This document shows positions 49,320-58,284 of a DNA stretch of 64,000 bases, piece after piece. The DNA lies in assembly GCF_000716715.1 (NCBI RefSeq), contig NZ_JNYJ01000017.1:70596-134595 (forward strand), written 5' to 3'. This DNA is from Dactylosporangium aurantiacum (GTDB lineage Bacteria > Actinomycetota > Actinomycetes > Mycobacteriales > Micromonosporaceae). The position numbers and the translations under genes were made by a program. The notes beneath the pieces were generated by a model. The model was not told the DNA's origin. It worked only from the letters and a program-made list of their open reading frames with translations, and ran no database searches. The number at the start of each line of letters is the position of its first letter. Position 1 is the stretch's first letter.

Positions 49320-50020
49320 GTGGTCTCCAGGGCATACCCGACGCCGTGGACGGTCCTGATCAGGTCGGACCCGAGCTTGCGGCGCAGCGCCTTGATGTGA
49401 CTGTCGACGGTGCGGGTCCCCGACGCGTCGGCCCAGCCCCAGACCTCGGCGAGGAGCCGCTCCCGGGGCAGGACCGTCCGGGGGCGGGTGGCGAGGTTGA
49501 CCAGCAGGTCGAACTCGGTCGGGGTCAGGTGCGCCTCGACGCCGCCGCGGCTGACCCGCCGCTGCGCCCGGTTGATCTCCAGGTCGCCGAGGACGATCGG
49601 GGCCGCGTCCGGGTCCGGCTGGGTCTGCGCGAGCCGCTCCAGGCGGCGCAGCAGCACGTGGACGCGGGCGGCGAGCTCCCGCATCGAGAACGGTTTGGTG
49701 ATGTAGTCGTCGGCGCCGACGGCCAGACCGACGAGCATGTCGGTCTCGTCGTCACGGGCGGTGAGCATGAGCACGGCGACGGGACGCTCCGCCTGGATGC
49801 GGCGGCACACCTCGAGCCCGTCGAAACCGGGCAGCATCACGTCGAGCACGACGAGGTCCGGTCGCAGCAGCCGGGCCGCGGAAACGGCCGACGGGCCGTC
49901 ATGTGCCTGGTCGACGGCGAACCCTTCGGCGCGCAGCCGGGCCGCGATGGACTCGGCGATCATCCGTTCGTCGTCGACGACGAGGACCCGCCGTCGCTCC
50001 CCCGTACCCGGAAGACTCAT
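49316..50020 (-). CDS. OmpR-family response regulator
   Basis: 234 residues from ATG 50020. Receiver: VLVVDDERMIAESI, phospho-acceptor in LVVLDVMLPGFDG, VLMLTARDDETD and DDYITKPFSMRELAAR. The winged helix ends GTRTVDSHIKALRRKLGSD, then LIRTVHGVGYAL. It partners the coupled kinase downstream. Targets are not evident; the DUF4173 gene follows the pair. Confidence 0.93.
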   Translation of the reverse strand: MSLPGTGERRRVLVVDDERMIAESIAARLRAEGFAVDQAHDGPSAVSAARLLRPDLVVLDVMLPGFDGLEVCRRIQAERPVAVLMLTARDDETDMLVGLAVGADDYITKPFSMRELAARVHVLLRRLERLAQTQPDPDAAPIVLGDLEINRAQRRVSRGGVEAHLTPTEFDLLVNLATRPRTVLPRERLLAEVWGWADASGTRTVDSHIKALRRKLGSDLIRTVHGVGYALETT

Positions 50021-50083
50021 GACAGCAGCGTATTGGGTAGATGCGAGGGGCAACCGTGCGTGATGTGTGGAAGTCGTGAAGAC

Positions 50084-50899
50084 CTACGACCACGACTTGG
50101 CGGCGCGGACGAGCCGGTCCTTGAGCTCCCGGGTGTGCCGGCGGCTCACCGGCAGCTCGTGCTCGTCGATCACCACCACGTACCCGGTGTTGGTCATCCG
50201 CAGCTCGGTGATGAGTTTCAGCTGCACGAGGAACGAACGGTGGACGCGGACGAACCCGGCGTCGGCCCAGCGTTCGGCGAGCGTCGCCAGCGACACCCGG
50301 ACCAGATGGGAGGCGTCGGCGGTGTGCAGCCTCGCATAGTCGCCCTGCGCCTCGACCCAGCGCACCGACGAGCGGGGCAGCATGCGGGTGGTGCCGGCAA
50401 GCTCGACGGGGATCGTCGGGTCGTCCTGCCGGTCGCGGCGCCCGGCGACCGCGGGGTGCGCCGGCACCAGCCGGGTGGCGAGGACCCGGCGCAGCGACTC
50501 GGCGATCCGGTCGGCGCGGACGGGTTTGCGCACGTAGTCGGCGACCCCGAGGTCGAACGCCTCGGCGGCGCGGTCGTCGTACGCGGTCACGAACACCACC
50601 GCGGGCGGCTTCGCGAACCGGCCCAGCACCCTGGCCAGCTCCATGCCGTCCAGTCCGGGCATGCGGATGTCGAGGAACACGGCGTCGACGTCGACGTCCC
50701 GCAGGACCCGCAGCGCCTCGGTCGCGTCGCCGGCGGTGTGCAGCCGCCCGACGCGGGGGTCGGCGCGCAGCAGGTACGCGAGCTCATCCAGCGCCGGCAC
50801 CTCGTCGTCGACGGCGAGGACGCGCAGGAACCCGGTCTGTGCCGCGTGCTCCTGCACGATCTGCCCGGTGATGCTCTTGCCGGCGCTCGACTGCATCAT
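50084..50899 (-). CDS. LytTR-family response regulator
   Basis: 271 residues. Receiver: LRVLAVDDEVPALDELAYLL, phospho-acceptor in AVFLDIRMPGLDG and DYVRKPVRADRIAESL. The LytTR DNA-binding domain (about 170-268) contains VRWVEAQGDYARLHTADASH, VHRSFLVQLKLITELRMTN and HELPVSRRHTRELKDRL. It is cognate to the LytS-type kinase immediately upstream. LytTR systems often control transporters of small carboxylates, so the two symporter modules in this window are reasonable targets. Confidence 0.93.
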   Translation of the reverse strand: MMQSSAGKSITGQIVQEHAAQTGFLRVLAVDDEVPALDELAYLLRADPRVGRLHTAGDATEALRVLRDVDVDAVFLDIRMPGLDGMELARVLGRFAKPPAVVFVTAYDDRAAEAFDLGVADYVRKPVRADRIAESLRRVLATRLVPAHPAVAGRRDRQDDPTIPVELAGTTRMLPRSSVRWVEAQGDYARLHTADASHLVRVSLATLAERWADAGFVRVHRSFLVQLKLITELRMTNTGYVVVIDEHELPVSRRHTRELKDRLVRAAKSWS

Positions 50900-50916
50900 T
50901 GACCGCCCTTTTGGGT

Positions 50917-50986
50917 GTTATCGCGTGCCTCTGATTTATCGGGTGCTTCGGGTTTATTGCGTGCTTCGGGGTTATTGGGTGCTTCG
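50917..50986 (-). repeat. 18-bp in-frame tandem repeat over the end of the kinase gene
   Basis: On the minus strand CGAAGCACCCAATAA recurs four times with an exact 18-base period (CGAAGCACSCRATAA, last copy AGAGGCACGCGATAA). The first copy encodes the kinase's final RSTQ and stop; the next three repeat Arg-Ser-Thr-(Gln/Arg)-stop in the same frame. Confidence 0.9.
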
Positions 50987-52201
50987 TACACCTGGATGGA
51001 ATTTCGGGACGCGCATGCTGACCTTCGTGCCGGCGTCCGGCGCGGTCTCGACCACGACCCCGAACCCGTCGCCGAAGACCGACCGTAGCCGCTCGTCGAC
51101 GTTGCGCAACCCGACGTGCTGCCCGCCGTCGCCGCTGACGTGCTGGCCGGTGTCGGTCGTGTCGTCGGCGCTGAGCAGCACGGCAGGGTCCATCCCCACT
51201 CCGTCGTCCTCGACGGTGATATGACACTCGGCGCCGGCGTCCCTGGCCACGATGCTGATCGTGCCCATCCCCGGCTTGCGGGACAACCCGTGCCGGACCG
51301 CGTTCTCCACCAGCGGCTGCAGGCACAGGAACGGCAGCGTCACCGGCAGCACCTCCGGCGCGATCTGCAGCCGCACCTGCAGCCGCTCCCCGAACCGGGC
51401 CCGTTCGATGGTCAGGTACCGGTCGATGGACCGCAGCTCCTCGGCGAGCGTGGTGAACTCGCCGTGCGCGCGGAACGAGTACCGCGTGAACTCGGCGAAC
51501 TCGAGAATCAGCTCCCGCGCCAGCTCGGGGTCGGTGCGCACGAAACTCGCGATCGCCGTCAGCGCGTTGTAGATGAAGTGCGGGCTGATCTGCGCCCGCA
51601 ACGCCCTGACCTCGGCCCGCGCCAGCCGCGCCCGCGACGTGTCAAGCTCGGCGAGCGCCAGCTGCGTCCCGACCCACCGCGCCGTCTCCGCCGTGGCCTG
51701 CACAAGCCCCGGCGCCGGCGGCCCGTCGGACAGCGCGACGAGCGCCCCTTCCCGCTGCGCCAACGGCACCACCACGGCGCCACGCACCGGGCAGTCGACC
51801 AGGTCGCAGGGCAGCTCGTCACCCCCGAGCACGGTCGGCCGCCCCGCGACGACCGCCTTCGCCCCCGCCGCGGCAGCCTGCTCACGATGGTGGTCCCCGG
51901 CCCCGTCGAACGCGAGCACCCTGGTCGCGTCGGTGACCGCGATCCCGGCCGCCCCGGTCAGCGTCCGCAGGTGCCGCACCGCCTTGCCGGCCGCGACGTC
52001 CGTCAGCCCGTTGCGCAGCGGCTCGGCCGCGAGGGCGGCGATGTGCAGCACGTCGTACGTCGCCCGCTGCGCCGCGGTAGCGATCGCCCGCCGCGACCGC
52101 AGCCGCACGACGGCGTAGACGGCCACGGCAAGCGCCGCCGCCAGGACGGCGACGGCAGCAGCGGCGGCGAGGTTTCCACCCACGCGCTCATCCTGGACCA
52201 C
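50972..52201 (-). CDS. LytS-type sensor histidine kinase
   Basis: 409 residues. One N-terminal transmembrane helix (about 9-33), a GAF-like sensory domain (about 45-185, with CDLVDCPVRGAVVVPLAQRE), then the His_kinase domain: LRAQISPHFIYNALTAIASF (His in SPHF), FLCLQPLVENAVRHGLSRKP and VEDDGVGMDPAV. It partners the LytTR regulator. The start may be GTG 52201 or 52183. The gene end is part of an in-frame tandem repeat with four stop codons. Confidence 0.88.
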   Translation of the reverse strand: MVQDERVGGNLAAAAAVAVLAAALAVAVYAVVRLRSRRAIATAAQRATYDVLHIAALAAEPLRNGLTDVAAGKAVRHLRTLTGAAGIAVTDATRVLAFDGAGDHHREQAAAAGAKAVVAGRPTVLGGDELPCDLVDCPVRGAVVVPLAQREGALVALSDGPPAPGLVQATAETARWVGTQLALAELDTSRARLARAEVRALRAQISPHFIYNALTAIASFVRTDPELARELILEFAEFTRYSFRAHGEFTTLAEELRSIDRYLTIERARFGERLQVRLQIAPEVLPVTLPFLCLQPLVENAVRHGLSRKPGMGTISIVARDAGAECHITVEDDGVGMDPAVLLSADDTTDTGQHVSGDGGQHVGLRNVDERLRSVFGDGFGVVVETAPDAGTKVSMRVPKFHPGVRSTQ

Positions 52202-52464
52202 CCCAGCGGCGCGGGACAGCCCTCAACATCCCCTGAGCTACGGCCTCAACATCTGCTGAGCTACGGGCCGCGCGGTGCGGGCAGCTCTGCACTGGCCGCG
52301 CTGCCCGCACATCCTCTGGTCTGCACTGGCCGCACGTGCCCCGGATCTGCACCGATCTGCACTGGCCACCGGATCTGCACTGGCTGCACGCCACTGGCTG
52401 CATGCCCCTCCGGGCGAGGCAAGGCGATGTGCCGCAGCGCGAAGCGACATCCCGCTCACAGCCG

Positions 52465-52528
52465 CATCTCCGCGCGGCCACATCTCCGCACGGCCACATC
52501 CCCGCACGGCCACATCCCCGCACGGTGA
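52465..52528. repeat. 16-bp tandem repeat, four copies
   Basis: CATCTCCGCGCGGCCA, then CATCTCCGCACGGCCA, CATCCCCGCACGGCCA and CATCCCCGCACGGTGA. Each unit differs from the next by one or two bases. Confidence 0.95.
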
Positions 52529-52747
52529 CGCGGCGGGACGATCCGAGACCATATCTGCGCGTGCGAGACCAAGCCACTACCGAGGCGCAGCGACGGCGAC
52601 GGCGGCGCAAGCAGCCAGCTGAGATTGCGAGCCAGCTGGCGTCACCCCACGCTCTGCGCCTGGGTGCGACGCAGTCCGCCTCGACCGACGGCTCAATGGC
52701 TCACCGAGCAGGACTGAGGGCCGCCCGCGAAGGCACCGCCGTCATCG

Positions 52748-52859
52748 CCGTCCGACCCGCTCGCCGTTCGACCCGCTCGCCGTTCGACCCGCTCGCCGTT
52801 CGACCCGCTCGCCGTTCGACCCGCTCGCCGTTCGACCCGCTCGCCGTCCGACCGGCACG
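52748..52859. repeat. 16-bp tandem repeat, seven copies
   Basis: Five perfect units of CCGTTCGACCCGCTCG between slightly diverged first (CCGTCC) and last (CCGTCCGACCGGCACG) units. No spacers. Confidence 0.95.
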
Positions 52860-53081
52860 CCACGCGACGTCATCACCCGGACCGGCTCGCCCCGCAGCGA
52901 GCTGCGGACAACATGACCTGCCAAAGCAAACCGGGAGCTGCGAAAACCGGTCCCGCGACACAGGCGGATTGGAGCACGTCCTACGCCACGTCGAGGCGCC
53001 GACGGATTCTCCTCAACGTACACCACGCGAAAAAATTCTCCGTGGTTCCGTCAGCGCCTCGATACGCAGTGTGCAGGGTGG

Positions 53082-54644
53082 TCAGTAGGCGCCCTTGCGG
53101 AAGACGACGACGCCGATGGTGCGCCAGAGGGTGTGCAGGTCGAGGACGAGGGACCAGTTGTCGACGTAGTACAGGTCGAGGCGGACCGCGTCGTCCCAGG
53201 AGAGGTCGCTGCGGCCGCTGACCTGCCACAGGCCGGTGATGCCGGGGCGGACCAGCAGGCGGCGGCGGACGTCGCCGAGGAAGTCGCCGTCGTCGGCGGG
53301 GAGGGGGCGGGGGCCGACCAGGGACATCTCGCCGGCGAGGACGTTGAGGATCTGCGGGAGCTCGTCGATGGAGGTGGCGCGCAGCCACTTGCCGACCTTG
53401 AACACGCGCGGGTCGTTCTTCATCTTGAAGAGCAGGCCGTCGCTCTCGTTCAGGTCGTCGAGCATGGCCTGGCGTTCTTCGGCGTCGACGTACATGGTCC
53501 GCAGCTTCCAGACCTTGAACATCTTGCCTTCGCGGCCGATGCGGGGCTGGCGGAAGAAGATGGGCCCGGGGTCGGAGAGCTTGATGGCGAGCGCGACGAA
53601 CGGGAAGAACGGCAGGACGATCAGCAGCGCGATGAGGGCGAGGACCCGGTCGATGACGTTTTTGAAGAGCCAGCCGATGCCGGAGAGCTTGGGCTCTTCG
53701 ACGTAGAGCAGCGGGATGCCTTCGATCGGGCGGATGTGCACGCGGGGGCCGGCGATGTCGGTGAGCTGGGGGGCGACGGCGAGGTCGATGCCGGTGCCTT
53801 CCAGTTGCCAGGCGAGGCGGCGCAGTTCGACGGGTTCGGCGCTGGCGGAGCCGCAGACGGCGATGGTGTCGGCGTTGAGCTCGCGGACGAGGGAGAGGAT
53901 GTCGCGGCCGGCGTGGACGGGCACCGGGGTGACGGTGTGGGGGTGCGGCGCGTACCCCTCGGTGAGGTGGATGCCGACGGGGACGAGGCCGGCGGCGGGG
54001 TCGCGGGCGATCGCCTGGTGGACCTCGAGCGCTTCCTGCAGGGTGCCGATGAGCAGCAGCCGGTGGGTCGCGAGGTGGAACTTGGTCCGCACGTAGTGCA
54101 GGGCGCGCCGGGCGAAGTAGCGCAGGATGAGCACGTACAGCAGGCCGCCGACGAGGGCGGCGCCGACCGAGGTGCGGGAGACGGCGGTCTTGGTCGCGAA
54201 CGCGGCGAAGGCGACGATCGCGACGACGGTCCAGGAGGCGCGCACGACGCGTTTGAACTCGTCGGTGCCGGTGCCGAGGTAGCGGCGGTCGTAGGCGCCG
54301 TGGCCCCAGAGGACGAGCAGCCAGACGGCGGGCAGGACACCGAAGGTGATCGAGGTCCACAGGCTGGGGTTCTGCCGGAAGATCTCGTTGGTCTTGCTGT
54401 CGAGGAAGGTCCGGGCGGTGACGCTGGCCATGACACAGGCGAGGGTGTCGAGCAGCAGGAGGATCGCCGCGTAGGGGCGGTGCCAGCGGGAGACGCGGCG
54501 GGCGCGTTGCCAGCCGGACCGGGGTACGCCGTTGGGGCCGACGGGGGTGAGCGCGTGCTCGGGAAGGATCTCGAAGCTGTCAAGCTCACCCAAGGTTGAT
54601 CTCCGGCTCGGCGGGGTGGCCGGACGTTGGAGACTAGCGGTCAC
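53082..54644 (-). CDS. Polyprenyl-phosphate sugar phosphotransferase (exopolysaccharide initiator)
   Basis: 520 residues. Four N-terminal helices (about 55-190), a CoA-binding-like central domain (LLLIGTLQEALEVHQAIARD), a further helix, and a C-terminal bacterial sugar transferase domain: LSDPGPIFFRQPRIGREGKM, FKVWKLRTMYVDAEERQ, LPQILNVLAGEMSLVGPRPL and RRLLVRPGITGLWQVSGRSD. It transfers a sugar-1-phosphate to undecaprenyl phosphate to begin a surface polysaccharide. It heads the polysaccharide locus on this side. Confidence 0.93.
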   Translation of the reverse strand: MTASLQRPATPPSRRSTLGELDSFEILPEHALTPVGPNGVPRSGWQRARRVSRWHRPYAAILLLLDTLACVMASVTARTFLDSKTNEIFRQNPSLWTSITFGVLPAVWLLVLWGHGAYDRRYLGTGTDEFKRVVRASWTVVAIVAFAAFATKTAVSRTSVGAALVGGLLYVLILRYFARRALHYVRTKFHLATHRLLLIGTLQEALEVHQAIARDPAAGLVPVGIHLTEGYAPHPHTVTPVPVHAGRDILSLVRELNADTIAVCGSASAEPVELRRLAWQLEGTGIDLAVAPQLTDIAGPRVHIRPIEGIPLLYVEEPKLSGIGWLFKNVIDRVLALIALLIVLPFFPFVALAIKLSDPGPIFFRQPRIGREGKMFKVWKLRTMYVDAEERQAMLDDLNESDGLLFKMKNDPRVFKVGKWLRATSIDELPQILNVLAGEMSLVGPRPLPADDGDFLGDVRRRLLVRPGITGLWQVSGRSDLSWDDAVRLDLYYVDNWSLVLDLHTLWRTIGVVVFRKGAY

Positions 54645-54792
54645 CTGAGTGTGTCCTCTCGCACCACGATCCGGGGATCAGGGCGCTCAACTGCTCGACC
54701 GGGTGGGATGTGGTTGCTGGCTACGAGGACACCCGATCGCACGCGAGCAGTGTCCCATGTTGGCCGGGGCAACCGACGACGACCGGCCGAGA

Positions 54793-56223
54793 CTAGTTGC
54801 TGAACGTGTTGGCTGTCGAGTGCAGTGGCGTGGGCCGGACAGAACTCCGTGTGACAATCACCGCGAGTAGCGCACCACCCACCAAACACGCCAGAAGGGG
54901 CAAGACGCTGCCGAGGGGTGGTTGCCACGTTCCCCCGATCGGGTTCAGCCCTTCGTTGATTCCTCGCTGGAAGCGGGTTTGTACGCGGGCGAGGGCGTAG
55001 ACGTCGAGGGGAACGGTGGCGGCGACGAGGCCGATGGTGAGCCGGTCGAGCCAGCCATGTTCGGTCAGCCACGCTGCGTAACGGTCTGCTGTCCCGGCGA
55101 GCAGGACCACGCCGACGCCGAGCGGCATGACGTATCGGCCGTGGGCGAAGTGGCCGACCTTGGGGGCGAAGTACAGCTCGAGGGCGACGAGCAGGATGGC
55201 GGATCCGATGCCGACGGCGAGGATGGCGATGCGCAGCCGGGTGGTGCCGAGCCAGAGGGCGGGTGCGACGAGCGCGGCGATGAGCAGGTACCAGAGCCCG
55301 ATGAGGCCGAGCGAGACGGTGGTTTCGCCGTAGCCGAACTGGCCGATGATCTGCCGGGCCCAGAACTCGGCGCGGTTGTCGGCGATGTCGCGGAGGATGG
55401 CGCCGCTGGTGGTGGCGGCGATGGGCCGGCCGGGGTCGACGGCGTCGGTCCGGGACGCGATCAGCGCCCAGAGGACCGCGAAGGCGGCGCCGCCGGCGAA
55501 CGGCAGCCAGAACGCTTTGGATCGCACCCAGGTGCCGGTGACGAACAGCGATGCTGCCAGTACGGCGGCGGCGAAGAACGGACCGAGGTCTCTGATGGTG
55601 AGCAGGAGCGCGGCGGCGATGCCGGCCGTGGGCCAGTGTTTGCGGAGCAGGGCGACGTAGAGCAGCACGGCGGCGCTGATCTCCATGCCGTTGGGGTTGA
55701 GTGAGCCGTCGAGGTTCATGGCCATGGGGGTGGCGGCGAGGACGACGGCGGCGCGGAGGAGGCCGGGGCCGGCGAGGGCGAACGCGGCGGCGAGCAGGGC
55801 GGCGGACAGGGCGGCGGACAGCAGCCGGGCGAGGACGAGGCCGGTGGTGTCGGGGGAGATCCGCAGCGGCAGTCCGACGAGGGCGTAGTAGACGGGGCTG
55901 TACCGGGCGGCGGCGCTCGGGACGAGCACCTCGGTGCGGTCGCTGGTGAAGGTGAGGCACGACGCGGGCTTGTACGCGGGTTTGTCGATCCAGGTGCAGT
56001 CGGCGTCGGTGGGTAGGAGGCTGCGGGGGCCGGTGAACGCGTTGGTGTCGATGCCGCTGGCGTCGACGGTGCGCTCGTGCGGCAGCCATTGGCCGGTCCA
56101 TACGGCCCAGGCGCGGACGAGGTGCTGTTTCTCGTCGTAGGTGCCGTTGACCGGTAGGGCGAGCGCCCAGGCCGCGCCGAGCAGGAAGAAGCCGACGAGG
56201 GCGATCAGGAAGGCACGGCGCAC
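54793..56223 (-). CDS. DUF2142-type polytopic membrane protein
   Basis: 476 residues, about 11-12 helices. TYDEKQHLVRAWAVWTGQWL in the first loop (acidic DE pair) and YSPVYYALVGLPLRISPDTT resemble DUF2142/GT-C-like membrane glycosyltransferases. ATPMAMNLDGSLNPNGMEI is a conserved-looking middle motif. Likely a lipid-sugar-dependent glycosyltransferase acting on the outer face of the membrane. Between it and the sugar transferase there are 148 bases. Confidence 0.75.
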   Translation of the reverse strand: MRRAFLIALVGFFLLGAAWALALPVNGTYDEKQHLVRAWAVWTGQWLPHERTVDASGIDTNAFTGPRSLLPTDADCTWIDKPAYKPASCLTFTSDRTEVLVPSAAARYSPVYYALVGLPLRISPDTTGLVLARLLSAALSAALLAAAFALAGPGLLRAAVVLAATPMAMNLDGSLNPNGMEISAAVLLYVALLRKHWPTAGIAAALLLTIRDLGPFFAAAVLAASLFVTGTWVRSKAFWLPFAGGAAFAVLWALIASRTDAVDPGRPIAATTSGAILRDIADNRAEFWARQIIGQFGYGETTVSLGLIGLWYLLIAALVAPALWLGTTRLRIAILAVGIGSAILLVALELYFAPKVGHFAHGRYVMPLGVGVVLLAGTADRYAAWLTEHGWLDRLTIGLVAATVPLDVYALARVQTRFQRGINEGLNPIGGTWQPPLGSVLPLLACLVGGALLAVIVTRSSVRPTPLHSTANTFSN

Positions 56224-56227
56224 CGGG

Positions 56228-57088
56228 TCAGCGTACGAGCTTCGACAGCCGCCGGTCGGCCAAGGGTTTGCCGCCGGTCTGGCAGGTGGGGCAGTACTGC
56301 AGGGAGGTGTCGGCGAAGGAGACCTCGCGGACGGTGTCGCCGCAGACGGGGCAGGGTAGGCCGGTGCGGGCGTGGACGGCGAGCCCGGAGCGTTTCTCGG
56401 ATTTGAGGGTTGCGGCTTTCTGCCCGACGGAGCGTGCGACGGCGTCGGTGAGCACGGCGCGGGTGGCGGTGTGCAGTTCGGCCATCTTGTCGTCGGTGAT
56501 GCGGTTGGTGAGCGCGAACGGGGACATTCTGGCGGCGTGCAGGATTTCGTCGGAGTATGCGTTGCCGACGCCGGCGATCACGGTCTGGTCGGTGAGGACG
56601 CCTTTGATCTGGCCTTTGCGGCTGCGGATGGCGGTGGCGAACTCGTCGGTGGTGACGGCGAGGACGTCGGGGCCGAGCCGGGCGATGCCGGGGACGAGTC
56701 GTGGGTCGGTGACGAAGTAGGCGGCGAGGCTTTTCTTGGTGCCGGCTTCGGTGAGGTCGAAGCCGGATTCGTCGTCGAGCCGGACGCGCACGGCGATGGG
56801 GCCGGAGCCGGGTTTGAGGGGGGTTTTGGCGTTGAACGTCTCGCGGTAGTGCAGCCAGCCGGCGCGGGCGAGGTGGGTGACGAGGTGCAGGTCGTCGCCG
56901 ACGTGGATGTCGAGGAACTTGCCGTGCCGGGAGGCGCCGGTGAGTGGTTGGCCGGCGGCGGCGGTGACCGGCGGGTCGAAGGTCTTCAACGCGCTGAGGG
57001 AGGGGACCTCGATGCGGTCGATGGTGTGGCCGACGGCGCGCTCGCGGAGGAACGCGGCGAGCGCTTCGACCTCGGGAAGCTCTGGCAC
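56228..57088 (-). CDS. Fpg/Nei-family DNA glycosylase
   Basis: 286 residues. GTG 57088 sets the required PELPEVE N-terminus, where Pro and Glu are catalytic; frames starting further upstream would block it. SRHGKFLDIHVGDDLHLVTH holds the catalytic Lys region, VIAGVGNAYSDEILHAARMS the H2TH motif, and CPVCGDTVREVSF with YCPTCQTGG the zinc finger. It excises oxidised bases. Whether the specificity is Fpg-like or Nei-like is not clear. It sits inside the polysaccharide locus without functional link. Confidence 0.92.
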   Translation of the reverse strand: MPELPEVEALAAFLRERAVGHTIDRIEVPSLSALKTFDPPVTAAAGQPLTGASRHGKFLDIHVGDDLHLVTHLARAGWLHYRETFNAKTPLKPGSGPIAVRVRLDDESGFDLTEAGTKKSLAAYFVTDPRLVPGIARLGPDVLAVTTDEFATAIRSRKGQIKGVLTDQTVIAGVGNAYSDEILHAARMSPFALTNRITDDKMAELHTATRAVLTDAVARSVGQKAATLKSEKRSGLAVHARTGLPCPVCGDTVREVSFADTSLQYCPTCQTGGKPLADRRLSKLVR

Positions 57089-57132
57089 CCGTACAGTCTG
57101 CCTCACGACACGGGCCGTAGTCTTTTTCCGTC

Positions 57133-58284
57133 ATGAAGGTCGTTGTCGCGCACAACCGCTACGCGTCCGGCGCGCCGTCCGGTGAGAACGTCATCGTCGA
57201 CGCCGAGATCGCGCAATTGTCCACGGCCGGGGTGTCGGTGCTGCCGTTCCTGCGCAGCTCCGATGAGATCGGCACGTTCTCCACGGCGAGGAAGGTGCTG
57301 TTGCCGCTGTCGCCGATCCGGAACGGCGAGTCGCAGCGCGCCCTGGAAAAGCTGATAAAAGCGGAAAAGCCGGACGTGTTGCATTTGCACAACGCGTACC
57401 CGCTGCTGTCGCCGTGGGTGGTGCGGACCGCGCACTCGCTCGGTGTCCCGGTCGTGCACACGGTGCACAACTACCGGCAGGTGTGCGCGCCCGGCCTGTA
57501 CTTCCGCGACGGGCACATCTGCACGGAGTGCCGCGGCAAGGCGTTCGCGGTGCCGGCGGTCCGGCACGCCTGCTACCGGGACTCGAAGGCGCAGTCCGCG
57601 GTGATGGCGGCGACCCTCGCGGTGCACCGCGGCACGTGGCGGGGCGTGGACCGGTTCGTGGCGCTCACCGACCGGATCGCCGAGCACCTGCGGGACTTCG
57701 GCGTGCCGGCGGAGCGGATCACGGTGAAGCCGAACGGCATCCCCGACACCGGCGCGGCGACGGGCCCCGGTGAGGGGTTCCTGTACGCGGCGCGGCTGAC
57801 CCCGGAGAAGGGGCTGGAGCTGGTGCTGGACGCGTGGCGACGGCACCCGGACGGGGCGTTCGGCCCGCTGCGGATCATCGGTGACGGGCCGCTGCGGCCG
57901 CTCGCCGAGGCGGCCGCCGCCGAACGGTCCGACGTGTCGTACCTGGGGGTGCTGCCGAATCCGGAGGTCCGCGCGCAGCTCGGCGCCGCGGCGTGCGTGA
58001 TCGCCGCGTCGACCTGGCACGACGTGCTGCCGACGATCGTGCTGGAGGCGTTGTGCGCCGGCCGGCCGGTGCTGGTCACGGACCGGGGCGGGCTGCCGTT
58101 CCTGGCCGGTGACGCCGGCTGGGTCGTCGAGCCGGACCCGGCGGCGCTCGCCGGCGGCCTGGCGGAGGCGCACGCGGGCGCGGCGGCGCTGGCCCCGGCG
58201 GCGCGGCGGCGGTTCGAGGAGCATTTCGCCCCGGACGTGCTCATCCAACGCCTGATCGACGTCTACCGCAGCGTTCTGCGGTGA
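57133..58284 (+). CDS. Glycosyltransferase family 4
   Basis: 383 residues, GT-B fold. N-terminal acceptor domain: VVVAHNRYASGAPSGENVIV and PDVLHLHNAYPLLSPWVVRT. C-terminal donor domain: TVKPNGIPDT, FLYAARLTPEKGLELVLDAW and DVLPTIVLEALCAGRPVLVT with the E(x7)E nucleotide-sugar motif region. CAPGLYFRDGHICTECRGKA adds a Cys cluster as in some WbaZ-like enzymes. It transfers a sugar in surface glycan assembly. The stop overlaps the next start (GTGA). Confidence 0.92.
   Translation: MKVVVAHNRYASGAPSGENVIVDAEIAQLSTAGVSVLPFLRSSDEIGTFSTARKVLLPLSPIRNGESQRALEKLIKAEKPDVLHLHNAYPLLSPWVVRTAHSLGVPVVHTVHNYRQVCAPGLYFRDGHICTECRGKAFAVPAVRHACYRDSKAQSAVMAATLAVHRGTWRGVDRFVALTDRIAEHLRDFGVPAERITVKPNGIPDTGAATGPGEGFLYAARLTPEKGLELVLDAWRRHPDGAFGPLRIIGDGPLRPLAEAAAAERSDVSYLGVLPNPEVRAQLGAAACVIAASTWHDVLPTIVLEALCAGRPVLVTDRGGLPFLAGDAGWVVEPDPAALAGGLAEAHAGAAALAPAARRRFEEHFAPDVLIQRLIDVYRSVLR

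Larger units (their letters stand above)
52202..53081. other. Long intergenic region with three repeat fields
   Basis: About 880 bases without a convincing gene. It contains CTGCACTGGCC/GGATCTGCAC motifs (52280-52400), a 16-bp tandem array (52465-52528) and another 16-bp array (52748-52859). AT-richer sequence at 52990-53070 may hold a promoter for leftward or rightward transcription. Every long frame here is Arg/Pro/Ala-rich and looks like a shadow. Confidence 0.6.

Noticed and set aside
52336..53088. 250-codon plus-strand frame in the 52-53 kb gap
   Set aside because: It spans two tandem arrays and reads as Arg/Pro/Ser repeats; no ribosome-binding site.
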